DNA of 48,671 nt, from assembly GCA_020847435.1 (NCBI GenBank), contig JADLBX010000038.1, positions 1 to 48,671 of the forward strand, written 5' to 3'. Below, piece after piece: positions 7,119 to 14,615 of this stretch (within the stretch, counting starts at the first letter, position 1; every line of letters begins with the position of its first letter). The position numbers and the translations under genes were made by a program. The notes below the pieces were generated by a model. That model was not told where the DNA came from, searched no databases, and saw only the letters and a list, made by a program, of their open reading frames with translations. The stretch comes from Anaerolineales bacterium (lineage in GTDB: Bacteria > Chloroflexota > Anaerolineae > Anaerolineales > Villigracilaceae).

Positions 7119-8177
7119 TCACAAGCTAGATCGGATATGCACGATATCCCCATCCTTGACGGGATATTCCTTCCCTTCGAGCCTCAACTTCCCCTTCGAC
7201 TTCGCTTCATTCATCCCCCCGAGGCTGATGAGGTCGTCGTAAGCCACCACCTCCGCCCGAACGAATCCCTTCGCCAGATCGGTGTGGATTTCCCCAGCGG
7301 ATTCCTGCGCGGTCGCGCCGATCTTCGTCTCCCACGCGCGGACTTCATCCTCGCCGACGGTGAAGAACGATTGCACTTGGAGCAAGTCATAGGACAGGCG
7401 AATCATTTTGTTTAGGCTGAGTTCCTTGATGTCGTATTCCTGCATGAACATTTCGGCATCCTCGGCGGAGAGTTGGGCGATCTCCATTTCGAGTTTGCCC
7501 ATCAACGCGACCGATGGCACATCGAGTTGCATTTCAGGCGCGGATTGCCCCTCGCTCTGGTTGAACACGACCAACACGGGCTTCCGCGAGAGCAAGCCGA
7601 ACGACGAAAGTTCCTTGACATCCTCGTGCGAATACTCCAATTTGCGGAGCGGCGTACCGTTGTTCAAGGCTTCGTGCAAGCGAGTGAACAAGACCGTCTG
7701 TTTTTCGTTCAGGGCTTTGTCCGTTCCGCCTTTTTTGCGTTCATCGGTGAGTCGTTCCAGTTTTCGTTCGACGGCGATCAAGTCGTTCAACAACAATTCG
7801 CTCAGCATGGACTCCGCGTCGCGCTTGGCGTCCACGCTTCCGCTGGGATGCATGACCAAGTCCGATTCGAACGCGCGGACGACGAGCAGGAACCCGTCCA
7901 TTTGGGCGAGTTGATTCAAAAGTTGCCCCGAGATTCCGCTTTTGGCAGACCCAGCTTCGAGTCCTGCAATATCCGCATAGGTCATCTTGGCGTAGATGGT
8001 CTTCTTCGGGTTAAACATCGCCGAGAGTTTGTCCACGCGCGGGTCGGGCACATCCACGACGGCGGTGTGGACTTCGAAACGTCCAGCCGAGGCGGTGGTG
8101 GGCGCGTTCCCGCGCGTCACCGCGTTGAAAATAGTTGTCTTGCCTGATTGAGGGAGTCCGATAATTCCGAGTTTCAT
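7119..8177 (-). CDS. ychF: YchF/OLA1-family ATP/GTP-binding protein
   Basis: YchF is a ribosome-associated P-loop NTPase that prefers ATP and affects stress and redox responses. The 352 residues show G1 GLPQSGKTT at 7-15, switch II DIAGLEAG, a coiled-coil insertion (about 130-180, rich in ERKLERLTDERKK), the family-specific NxxE in place of NKxD (FNQSE), and a C-terminal TGS domain from about 270 to the end. The frame stays open upstream past the tRNA-Leu locus, but the family start MKLGIIGLPQSGKT at 8177 is preceded by an AAGGA ribosome site and is certain. Transcription diverges from tRNA-Leu. Confidence 0.94.
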   Translation of the reverse strand: MKLGIIGLPQSGKTTIFNAVTRGNAPTTASAGRFEVHTAVVDVPDPRVDKLSAMFNPKKTIYAKMTYADIAGLEAGSAKSGISGQLLNQLAQMDGFLLVVRAFESDLVMHPSGSVDAKRDAESMLSELLLNDLIAVERKLERLTDERKKGGTDKALNEKQTVLFTRLHEALNNGTPLRKLEYSHEDVKELSSFGLLSRKPVLVVFNQSEGQSAPEMQLDVPSVALMGKLEMEIAQLSAEDAEMFMQEYDIKELSLNKMIRLSYDLLQVQSFFTVGEDEVRAWETKIGATAQESAGEIHTDLAKGFVRAEVVAYDDLISLGGMNEAKSKGKLRLEGKEYPVKDGDIVHIRSSL

Positions 8178-8193
8178 CTTTTCCTTGTTGTCG

Positions 8194-8268
8194 CGCAAGA
8201 TGCCATCTTGCGTTACAGAATTCAAGTGGTATACTCTGGGGCGCGTAGGACAAATTGGCAATTTGTCC
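8194..8268 (+). promoter_or_regulatory. tRNA-Leu promoter region embedded in two perfect hairpins
   Basis: An extended -10 (TGGTATACT, box 8230-8235) with a weak TTGCGT at 8208-8213 stands 16 nt apart. Upstream, CGCAAGATG at 8194-8202 pairs with 8204-8212. Downstream, GGACAAATT at 8248-8256 pairs with 8260-8268 and would lie in the 5' leader of the pre-tRNA. The second hairpin is nearly the same as one at 21413-21431. Confidence 0.5.
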
Positions 8269-8275
8269 CACATGA

Positions 8276-8358
8276 GCCGAAGTGGCGGAATAGGCAGACG
8301 CGCACGACTCAAAATCGTGTTCCCTCCGGGAATGAGGGTTCGATTCCCTCCTTCGGCA
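8276..8358 (+). tRNA. tRNA-Leu (anticodon CAA)
   Basis: Acceptor arms GCCGAAG at 8276-8282 and CTTCGGC at 8351-8357 pair fully, with discriminator A at 8358. The anticodon stem CACGA/TCGTG holds the loop CTCAAAA, giving CAA (reads UUG). A long variable arm (TTCCCTCCGGGAA) and the T arm GAGGGTTCGATTCCCTC confirm a class II leucine tRNA. CCA is not encoded. Confidence 0.95.
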
Positions 8359-8377
8359 CAGCGATTATACCCTGCCA

Positions 8378-8411
8378 AAACGTCCTCTCTTGCAGAGGAC
8401 GTTTCTCTTTT
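8378..8411 (+). terminator. Intrinsic terminator of tRNA-Leu
   Basis: AAACGTCCTCT at 8378-8388 pairs with 8394-8404 (11 bp, loop CTTGC) followed by CTCTTTT. Confidence 0.85.
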
Positions 8412-8491
8412 CGGCTCGAGGGGTTGTATCGGCAGAACGCATTCGCGAAGCGCCTTGCTTGACACGCCCCCTCCAGTGAATTAAACTGGAA

Positions 8492-8632
8492 TTGGTTGGG
8501 GAGTAGCCATGGCGTCTAAAACGTCAACGCGTTGTCGTCAAGACATGGCGAACCTGCCATCGGCAACCGGAACGCTCCCACAGCGTATGGCGAGACCATC
8601 ACGAAATGGCGTGGCGGTCTCGTTTTAATTTT
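8492..8632 (+). promoter_or_regulatory. yybP-ykoY-type (Mn2+) riboswitch with overlapping terminator
   Basis: The segment TTGGTTGGGGAGTAGCC at 8492-8508 carries the GGGGAGTAGC hallmark of the yybP-ykoY class, and the middle has the expected CGTCAA-type segments (8522, 8537). The closing P1 helix would pair TGGTT at 8493-8497 with GACCA at 8594-8598. The same 3' strand (CGAGACC, 8591-8597) is the 5' arm of a terminator that pairs with GGTCTCG at 8616-8622, followed by TTTTAATTTT. P1 and terminator are therefore mutually exclusive: metal-stabilised P1 should permit read-through, an ON switch. It controls the P-type ATPase at 8673. Confidence 0.8.
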
Positions 8633-8672
8633 CGAGCAATACAGCCTCCATTGATCAAGGAGTTCGTCCTTT

Positions 8673-11561
8673 ATGACACCCGACAACACAGCGCAGGAAT
8701 GGCACACCCTCAAAGCGGAAGACGTGCTCACCCATCTACGGGTGGAAAATCGGGGGTTGACCTCGGCTCAGGCGAGCGAACGCCTCGCTCATTACGGTCC
8801 CAATCAACTCAAGGAAGCGCCGCGCCCGACCTTTCTCCACATGTTGTGGGAACAACTGAATAATTTTGTGGTCATCCTGCTGATCGTGGCGTCGGTCATC
8901 TCCGCGCTGTTGGGCGATTACGTGGAAGCGGCGGCGATCATGGCGATCGTGGTGTTGAACGCGGTGCTGGGAATCGTCCAGGAGCGGCGCGCCGAGGAGG
9001 CGCTCGCGGCGTTGAAAAAACTCGCGGCGCCCGATGCCCAGGTAATTCGGGATGGGAAGCGGGTTTCCATCCCTTCGTATGAACTCGTGCCAGGCGATAT
9101 CGTCTTCCTCGAAGCCGGCAACTTCATCCCAGCCGATATCCGCCTTTTGGAGGCGGTCAATCTCCGAGTGGAGGAGGCTTCGCTCACCGGCGAATCGCTC
9201 CCGGTTCAAAAGAACGCCGCGACGGTGTTGGATAAAAATGTGCCGTTGGGAGATCGCAAGAACACCGCGTTTATGGGCACGCTCGTTTCGTATGGACGCG
9301 GACGCGGCGTGGTCACCAGCACGGGAATGCACACCCAGTTGGGGCTGATCGCGTCCCTGCTTCAAAGCGTAGACACAGAGGAAACGCCCCTGCAACGACG
9401 GCTCGATCAATTGGGCAAATCGTTGAGCGTCGCCGCGCTGTTCCTCGTGGCGGTCGTGTTTATCGTCGCGCTGATCAACCAGACGAACATCAACGAACTG
9501 TTCACCGGTCCACTTGCCTATTTGGACACCTTCGCCGAACAGATCACGGAAGTGTTCATCATTGCCATCAGCCTCGCGATTGCCGCCGTGCCGGAGGGGC
9601 TCCCCGCAGTGGTGACCATTTCACTGGCGTTGGGGATGCGGGAGATGATCAAACGCCATGCGCTCATCCGCAAATTGTCCTCGGTCGAGACGCTCGGTTC
9701 CGCCACCGTGATCTGCTCCGATAAAACCGGTACGCTCACGCAAAATGAAATGACGGTCACGCGCATGTGGGTGGACGGGCAATTCATCCACATCACCGGG
9801 ACCGGGTACGCGCCGTTCGGCGATTTTCTGATCGAGGGCAAAAAGAAGGATATTTCGGATTACCCCGCCGTGTTGACCGCGTTGTGGCTGGGCTTGCTAA
9901 ACAACGACGCGTTGTTGGAAACGACAGGCGAGGAGGATGCTCAAAAAACCTATCGCGTTGTCGGCGACCCGACGGAAGGCGCGTTGCTCGTCGCCGCCAT
10001 GAAAGCGGGCGCCATGCACATGGAGATCCGCGAGGCGTATCCGCGTGAGAACGAAGTGCCGTTCGATTCGGAACGCAAGCGCATGATCACGATCCACGAC
10101 GTGTTTGCGCCCCGCCCAGACGACCCGTCGCCGTTCACCGACGAACGGCACAAGTCCTGGGACGTGATCGCGGTCAAGGGCGCGCCGGATGTGGTGCTCG
10201 ACCTTTGCACACAATACCAAAATATGGATGATGAGCCTGTGCCGTTGGGTCCCGCGTTGCGCGAACGCATCCTTGCCGCCAACGACGCGCTGACGAAGGA
10301 CGCCTTGCGCGTGTTGGGCGTCGCCTACCGCATGGTGCAGGATGTGCCGGATAACCCGGCGCAGATCATCACGAACGAACTCGAACACGATTTGATCTTC
10401 GTCGGGCTCTTGGGCATGATCGACCCGGCGCGCACGGAGGTCAAACCCGCGCTGGATGAAGCGCGCAAGGCGGGCATCCGCACGATCATGATCACCGGGG
10501 ATTATCCGAACACGGCAAAAGCGATCGCCGAAACCATCGGCTTGCTCCGCCCCGGCAAGCAGGCGCTGACCGGCGCGCAACTCGACCAACTAAGCGATTA
10601 CGATTTGAAAAGCGTCATCAAAGATACGGATGTTTTCGCGCGCGTCTCGCCGGAACACAAACTCCGCATCGTGGACGCGCTGCAAGCCAACAATGAGATC
10701 GTGGCGATGACCGGCGACGGCGTGAACGACGCGCCCGCCATCAAGCGCGCCGACATCGGCGTGGCGATGGGCATCACCGGCACCGACGTGGCGAAGGAAA
10801 CCGCCGACATGGTGTTGACCGACGACAACTACGCCAGCATCGTTTCGGCGGTCGAGCAGGGACGCATCATTTACGCCAACATCCGCAAGTTCGTCTTCTT
10901 CTTGCTCTCCTCGAATATCGCCGAGATCATGATCATCTTCCTCGCCACCCTCGCGGGACTCCCTGCGCCTCTTACTGCCATTCAACTGCTCTGGCTCAAC
11001 CTCATTACCGACGGCGCCCCGGCGCTCGCGCTCGCCGTCGAAAAAGGCGACCCGGACATCATGCTGCAACATCCGCGCGCCAAAGACGAACCCATTGTCA
11101 ACCGTTCGATGCGCGTGGGCTTGGTCATTCAAACGCTTGCCCAGACCGGCGCGGTGCTTGCCGCTTTTGGCATGGGCTTGCTCTGGCATCTCGAAGCGGG
11201 CGCGGCAATGGCGGGAAATCCCATCGCGTACATTCTCCAACATGATTGGCGCGGCGTGGACGTTCAATCCGCGGAGACGATGGCATTCGTGACGCTTTCG
11301 CTGTGCGAACTGTTCCGTGCCTACACCGTCCGTTCGGAGCGCGCCTCGCTTCTCAGCATCGGCATCTTTTCAAACCGGTATATGCAATACGCCGTCGGGC
11401 TTTCGATTCTTTTGCTGTTGCTCGTGATCAATGTCCCCTTCCTGCAACCGATCTTCAACACGCACTTCCTCTCCGTGCGCGAATGGAGCGTGGTGCTCGG
11501 CTTGGCAATCTTCCCCGCGGTTGCCGAAGAGATCACCAAATTTTTCTTGCGAAGAGCATGA
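8673..11561 (+). CDS. P-type cation ATPase (Ca2+/Mn2+ efflux type)
   Basis: This 962-residue P2-type ATPase exports a divalent cation at the cost of ATP. In order: cation ATPase N-terminal domain, TM1-2, actuator TGES at 172-175, TM4 with PEGLP from 307, phosphorylation DKTGT with D350, nucleotide-binding domain, TGDGVND at 680-686, and C-terminal TM5-10 with N..E (SSNIAEI) and NLITDGAPALAL. PEGL in TM4 is that of SERCA/PMR1-like Ca2+/Mn2+ pumps. The upstream yybP-ykoY-type element points to Mn2+ as the physiological substrate, as for the riboswitch-linked ATPase YoaB of Lactococcus. The start at 8673 follows AAGGAG at 8657-8662. The substrate is inferred, the family is certain. Confidence 0.93.
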   Translation: MTPDNTAQEWHTLKAEDVLTHLRVENRGLTSAQASERLAHYGPNQLKEAPRPTFLHMLWEQLNNFVVILLIVASVISALLGDYVEAAAIMAIVVLNAVLGIVQERRAEEALAALKKLAAPDAQVIRDGKRVSIPSYELVPGDIVFLEAGNFIPADIRLLEAVNLRVEEASLTGESLPVQKNAATVLDKNVPLGDRKNTAFMGTLVSYGRGRGVVTSTGMHTQLGLIASLLQSVDTEETPLQRRLDQLGKSLSVAALFLVAVVFIVALINQTNINELFTGPLAYLDTFAEQITEVFIIAISLAIAAVPEGLPAVVTISLALGMREMIKRHALIRKLSSVETLGSATVICSDKTGTLTQNEMTVTRMWVDGQFIHITGTGYAPFGDFLIEGKKKDISDYPAVLTALWLGLLNNDALLETTGEEDAQKTYRVVGDPTEGALLVAAMKAGAMHMEIREAYPRENEVPFDSERKRMITIHDVFAPRPDDPSPFTDERHKSWDVIAVKGAPDVVLDLCTQYQNMDDEPVPLGPALRERILAANDALTKDALRVLGVAYRMVQDVPDNPAQIITNELEHDLIFVGLLGMIDPARTEVKPALDEARKAGIRTIMITGDYPNTAKAIAETIGLLRPGKQALTGAQLDQLSDYDLKSVIKDTDVFARVSPEHKLRIVDALQANNEIVAMTGDGVNDAPAIKRADIGVAMGITGTDVAKETADMVLTDDNYASIVSAVEQGRIIYANIRKFVFFLLSSNIAEIMIIFLATLAGLPAPLTAIQLLWLNLITDGAPALALAVEKGDPDIMLQHPRAKDEPIVNRSMRVGLVIQTLAQTGAVLAAFGMGLLWHLEAGAAMAGNPIAYILQHDWRGVDVQSAETMAFVTLSLCELFRAYTVRSERASLLSIGIFSNRYMQYAVGLSILLLLLVINVPFLQPIFNTHFLSVREWSVVLGLAIFPAVAEEITKFFLRRA

Positions 11562-11815
11562 TTAACCGCCAAGCACGCAAAGCGCGCAAAGAAAAATAGG
11601 TTCTACCGTTTTTAACGGGAAAACCCTTTCAAACACTGCGTCTTCGCGCAGCGAACGGCAAAGTACACAAAGGTCACGAAGGAAAAACGCCCGCAAATCA
11701 AGCATCTTTTCTCCCTTTGTGTCCGTAGTGTCCTTCGTGTTTAGGCTCTTTCCCGTTAATTACGGGAGAGCCAAAAAATATTATACTTAGCGACCTTGGC
11801 GCGCTTCGCGGTTTA
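11562..11815. repeat. Nested inverted-repeat spacer between the ATPase gene and rnhB
   Basis: The whole spacer is symmetric. Outer arms TTAACCGCCAAGCACGC (from 11562) and, read on the other strand, TTAAACCGCGAAGCGCGCC (from 11815) are imperfectly complementary. Inside are two ACGGGA-type hairpins, 11599-11625 and 11744-11772, and a central pair: CACAAAGG/CCTTTGTG and CACGAAGG at 11675-11682 with CCTTCGTG at 11732-11739. The right outer arm contains the rnhB stop codon. Confidence 0.65.
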
Positions 11816-12442
11816 ATTCTTTTTGAAGGAAAACGATCTTCGGTGAATGGATGATAGCCCCAACCGCTTCAGCGCGGACCGGTGAGCCTGCGTGCCGTAT
11901 CCTTTGTGTTGCGCGAGCCCATAGCCCGGATGCCGCTCGTCGAGTTCGCGCATCAACGCGTCGCGTTCGGTCTTGGCTAGGATCGAGGCGCAGGCAATGC
12001 TCAGGCACTGCGCGTCGCCTTTGACGATGGAAGTTTGTGGAATGTTAATTTGGGGGAGTTCGAGTCGAAAATCAGTCAGCAAATATTGCGGCGAAATCGA
12101 AAATTGATGCAAAGCGCGGATGGCGGCGAGGCGTGTGGCGCGCACAATGCCCTGCGCGTCGATCTCGTCCGCGTCGGCGAAGCCCACGCTCCACGCGAGC
12201 GCGGTCTCTTTGATGAGCGCCGCAAGCGCGGTCCGTTGAAGGGGCGATAACTGCTTGGAGTCGCGCGCCCGGCTCAACGTCCGCGCGAGAAGCGGTTTGT
12301 CGTCATGCGGCAGGATCGCCGCGCCCACCGCCACCGGTCCCGCGAGCGCGCCGCGCCCGGCTTCATCCAAGCCCGCGATGAATTGCAATCCGCTGTCCCA
12401 GAGTTCCGTTTCAAATTTGAGGTTGGGTTTAACGCGCGCCAT
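11813..12442 (-). CDS. rnhB: Ribonuclease HII
   Basis: RNase HII removes single ribonucleotides and RNA primers from DNA-RNA hybrids. The 209-residue protein is full length with the catalytic DEDD set visible: D26-E27 in LDEAGRG, D124 in LLTDF, and D143 in KGDAQCLSIACASILAK, where the usual SLSIAAASI reads CLSIACASI. GYGLAQHKGYGT and the basic C-terminus are typical. Its ATG region overlaps the end of the GT2 gene by 14 nt, so it is translated from the same message as the upstream glycosyltransferase. The stop codon lies within the adjoining repeat. Confidence 0.95.
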   Translation of the reverse strand: MARVKPNLKFETELWDSGLQFIAGLDEAGRGALAGPVAVGAAILPHDDKPLLARTLSRARDSKQLSPLQRTALAALIKETALAWSVGFADADEIDAQGIVRATRLAAIRALHQFSISPQYLLTDFRLELPQINIPQTSIVKGDAQCLSIACASILAKTERDALMRELDERHPGYGLAQHKGYGTQAHRSALKRLGLSSIHRRSFSFKKN

Positions 12443-13154
12443 CGTAAAGCCCCCGCCGCGCGTTGGCGTGGATGCGGAAGATGTCGGCGATCATGTGCAG
12501 GGCGTCGCGCAGCGCGCTCACTTTGGTTTCGGGATGGTAATACCAATCAACGGGAATCTCGCGGATGCGATAACCGCGTCGACGCGCAATGTACAACAAT
12601 TCGATGTCGAACGACCAGCCGCTTAATATTTGGCTCTTGAAAATATCGTTTGCCACGTTGGCGTGGAAACATTTAAAGCCGCATTGCGTGTCGTTCAAGC
12701 CCGGCAGGATGAGCGCCTGAATGATGTAATTGATGCCGCGCCCGCCGAGGTGACGATACGGAGGTTCGTTGTAACGCTTCGAGCCTTTCGCTTCGCGCGA
12801 GGCGATGGCGATATCGAGATCGTTCGCGGCAGGCGGGATGAATTTTGAAATTTCCTCCACCGGCATCGAGAGGTCGGCATCGCACATAAAACGATATGCG
12901 CCGCGCGCCGCCAACATGCCGCGCTTCACCGCCGCGCCTTTGCCTCGTTCGCTTTGAATCACGCGCACGGCTTCATGCGTCTTTGCAAACGATTGCGCCA
13001 CCTCCAGCGTGCGGTCGGCGCTGCCGTTCTCCACGACGATGACCTCCGAAGCAAAACTCTGCTTGCCGAGAAAACGCAGAACCTGCTCGAGCGTATCGGG
13101 CAGGCGGTTCTCCTCATTATGCGCGGGAATGACAATGGACAGGAAAATGGACAA
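12429..13154 (-). CDS. GT2 family glycosyltransferase (dolichyl-phosphate mannosyl/glucosyltransferase-like)
   Basis: GT-A enzyme that probably moves a hexose from a nucleotide sugar to a polyprenyl phosphate at the membrane face. The 241 residues start SIFLSIVIPAHNEENRLPDTL, with the metal site D92-A-D94 (CDADLS), then the Q..GFK and the RGYRI.EIPV.W segments near the C-terminus as in DPG/DPM synthases. No membrane tail is present. I choose a TTG start at 13154 because GAGG precedes it, it lies 8 nt after the upstream stop, and the protein then begins at the conserved first strand. An in-frame ATG at 13208 would add 18 unlikely residues overlapping the upstream gene. Confidence 0.87.
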   Translation of the reverse strand: MSIFLSIVIPAHNEENRLPDTLEQVLRFLGKQSFASEVIVVENGSADRTLEVAQSFAKTHEAVRVIQSERGKGAAVKRGMLAARGAYRFMCDADLSMPVEEISKFIPPAANDLDIAIASREAKGSKRYNEPPYRHLGGRGINYIIQALILPGLNDTQCGFKCFHANVANDIFKSQILSGWSFDIELLYIARRRGYRIREIPVDWYYHPETKVSALRDALHMIADIFRIHANARRGLYDGAR

Positions 13155-13162
13155 GACCGCCC

Positions 13163-14119
13163 TCAGGACGCGTTGAACAGCAGATACCCGAACGCCGCGA
13201 GGATGCAAACGAGGGCAAGCCCCATCACAAACAGGAACGCGATTTGCCCCAGCGTCATGCCCAGGATGCGACGGGAAGCCCGCTTCGTTTCCGACGGGAC
13301 GGCTGGCTCGCCCTGCGTCTGCGGCAACGCGCGGACGGCGGCTTCGTCCTCCGCCAGTGCAAAATCAAAAGCGGATGGGTCGAACGGCTTTTCTTCCTCC
13401 GCCGCGTTGAAAATGGCGCGCGCCCGCGAAACATTTTGCGGCGCAGGTTGAGGTTGAGGGGCAGGCGCTTGTACTGCGGGCGGAACAACGACCGGCGCGG
13501 GAGCCGGCGCCGGCTTGACGCGCGCCGGGCGCGGGTCAATGATGCGGTCCACAAGTTCGAGGACCATATCGGCGCGCAGAACCGGCGCGCTGGTCTTCAA
13601 CCCCGCCACAAACGTGCGGATGCCGTCGCTCATCAACACCCGCACAGCGGGTGAGTCGGTATCAATGTGCAAGCCCGGCTCCGCCGCGATCAGAACCGGT
13701 TCGACCGGCGCGGGCAATTTAGTCCCCTGCCGTTCGATGAACGCGGTCAACGCCCGCGTCAACGTCGTCGTTTTTTGGACCATGTTTTCGCGTGCCGGTT
13801 TGAATTGATTCCCCGATTCGACATTCCACTCGTTGCCCCGCGCCTCGTAGCGGCCGCGCAGATAGGTGATGTTGATGACGAATAATCCCGCCGACCCAAC
13901 GAGGATCAAGGGAATCGTAATTCCGCTCTGCCCCAATGTCTGGTTGCGGATGAGAGTAAACCCCTTTTCGAGGTTGCGGTCGAAATAATTGATGATCACC
14001 TGTTGCGCCTTCAACTCGGCGGGCCAATTGACGCCGAATTGAAGCATACCCTGAACGCGTTGGGAGAATCCCAACTCGCCTTTTTCATTCACAAAAGGTG
14101 TCTGGTCTATGATCTTCAT
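13163..14119 (-). CDS. NERD-like (nuclease-related) domain membrane protein
   Basis: The 318 residues resemble nuclease-related domain proteins. About 40-165 hold an NERD-like core (helix IINYFDRNLEKGFTLI.N, strand LILVGSAGLFVINI, then YLRGRYEARGNEW). A Pro/Ala-rich disordered linker (about 205-245, PAPAPAPVVVPPAVQAPAPQ) follows, then an acidic patch and one C-terminal membrane helix at roughly 290-314, leaving the NERD part in the cytoplasm. Its biochemical role is unknown; the family is distantly related to PD-(D/E)XK nucleases, but a full catalytic set is not evident here. It lies 6 nt after the 100-aa gene and 8 nt before the GT2 start, a tight unit. Confidence 0.6.
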   Translation of the reverse strand: MKIIDQTPFVNEKGELGFSQRVQGMLQFGVNWPAELKAQQVIINYFDRNLEKGFTLIRNQTLGQSGITIPLILVGSAGLFVINITYLRGRYEARGNEWNVESGNQFKPARENMVQKTTTLTRALTAFIERQGTKLPAPVEPVLIAAEPGLHIDTDSPAVRVLMSDGIRTFVAGLKTSAPVLRADMVLELVDRIIDPRPARVKPAPAPAPVVVPPAVQAPAPQPQPAPQNVSRARAIFNAAEEEKPFDPSAFDFALAEDEAAVRALPQTQGEPAVPSETKRASRRILGMTLGQIAFLFVMGLALVCILAAFGYLLFNAS

Positions 14120-14125
14120 GCGATC

Positions 14126-14428
14126 TCAAAAAACAGGCGCTTGTTCCAACTCATCGCGCTCGGCGTCCTCGCGCGTCGCGATCCATTCCTTGCCGTTGTG
14201 GTTGACCACGCGCAGGGGCTTGCCCGTATTGAACGTGCTTGCCATCAGTTCCGTGCGCGTGCCAGTGACGAAATTCTGTCGGCGCTTGAGGCGCTCCAGC
14301 AAGTCTTTGCGTTCGATCAACACCCGGTCCGAAAACGATGAGCCGCGCCGTTCGTACGCGCGCACCATCACAATTTGTCCGTTCTTATATCGTACCGCTT
14401 CGATCACACCGTCCATTTTCTTTGCCAT
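14126..14428 (-). CDS. Hypothetical protein (100 aa), first gene of the NERD-GT2-rnhB unit
   Basis: I do not recognise a named family. The protein is small, basic and soluble: MAKKMDGVIEAVRYKNGQI at the front looks like a short beta barrel, the middle VLIERKDLLERLKRR is helical, and the end GKEWIATREDAERDELEQAPVF is acidic. No cysteine or metal motif is seen. It begins immediately beside the tRNA-Pro/palindrome region and ends 6 nt before the NERD-like gene, so the two are probably co-expressed and may work together. Confidence 0.65.
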   Translation of the reverse strand: MAKKMDGVIEAVRYKNGQIVMVRAYERRGSSFSDRVLIERKDLLERLKRRQNFVTGTRTELMASTFNTGKPLRVVNHNGKEWIATREDAERDELEQAPVF

Positions 14429-14464
14429 AGGTTCAACTCCGCGTGTATTTTAGCATTAAACATT

Positions 14465-14500
14465 AAAGACCTCACAGGTCTTTGGGACCTGTGAGGTCTT
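14465..14500. repeat. Palindrome able to fold two alternative hairpins
   Basis: AAGACCTCACAGGTC at 14466-14480 pairs perfectly with 14486-14500. Alternatively AAAGACCT at 14465-14472 pairs with AGGTCTTT at 14476-14483. It lies 6 nt beyond the 3' end of tRNA-Pro and may serve as its 3' hairpin, but it has no T-tract on that strand. Confidence 0.7.
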
Positions 14501-14506
14501 CATCTG

Positions 14507-14581
14507 TCGGGGCGCCGGGATTCGAACCCGGGACCTCTTGCTCCCAAAGCAAGCGCGCTAGCCGGACTGCGCTACGCCCCG
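14507..14581 (-). tRNA. tRNA-Pro (anticodon TGG)
   Basis: On the minus strand the acceptor CGGGGCG (14581-14575) pairs with CGCCCCG (14514-14508), with discriminator A at 14507. The anticodon arm CTTGC-TTTGGGA-GCAAG gives TGG. The T arm has GGTTCGAATCC. CCA is not encoded. Confidence 0.95.
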
Positions 14582-14602
14582 AAATGAATCAAGCGCCACG
14601 AG

Positions 14603-14608
14603 TATAAT
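14603..14608 (+). promoter_or_regulatory. TATAAT box for a probably leaderless esterase mRNA
   Basis: A perfect TATAAT ends 7 nt before the ATG at 14616, so transcription should begin at or next to the start codon. An in-frame ATG at 14607 overlaps the box and is therefore unlikely to be used. Confidence 0.6.
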
Positions 14609-14615
14609 GCGTCGG

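Noticed and set aside
8178..8465. Long amino-terminal extension of the YchF reading frame across the tRNA-Leu locus
   Set aside because: The extension is antisense to a clear tRNA and its terminator, and the family starts at MKLGIIG (8177) with a ribosome site.
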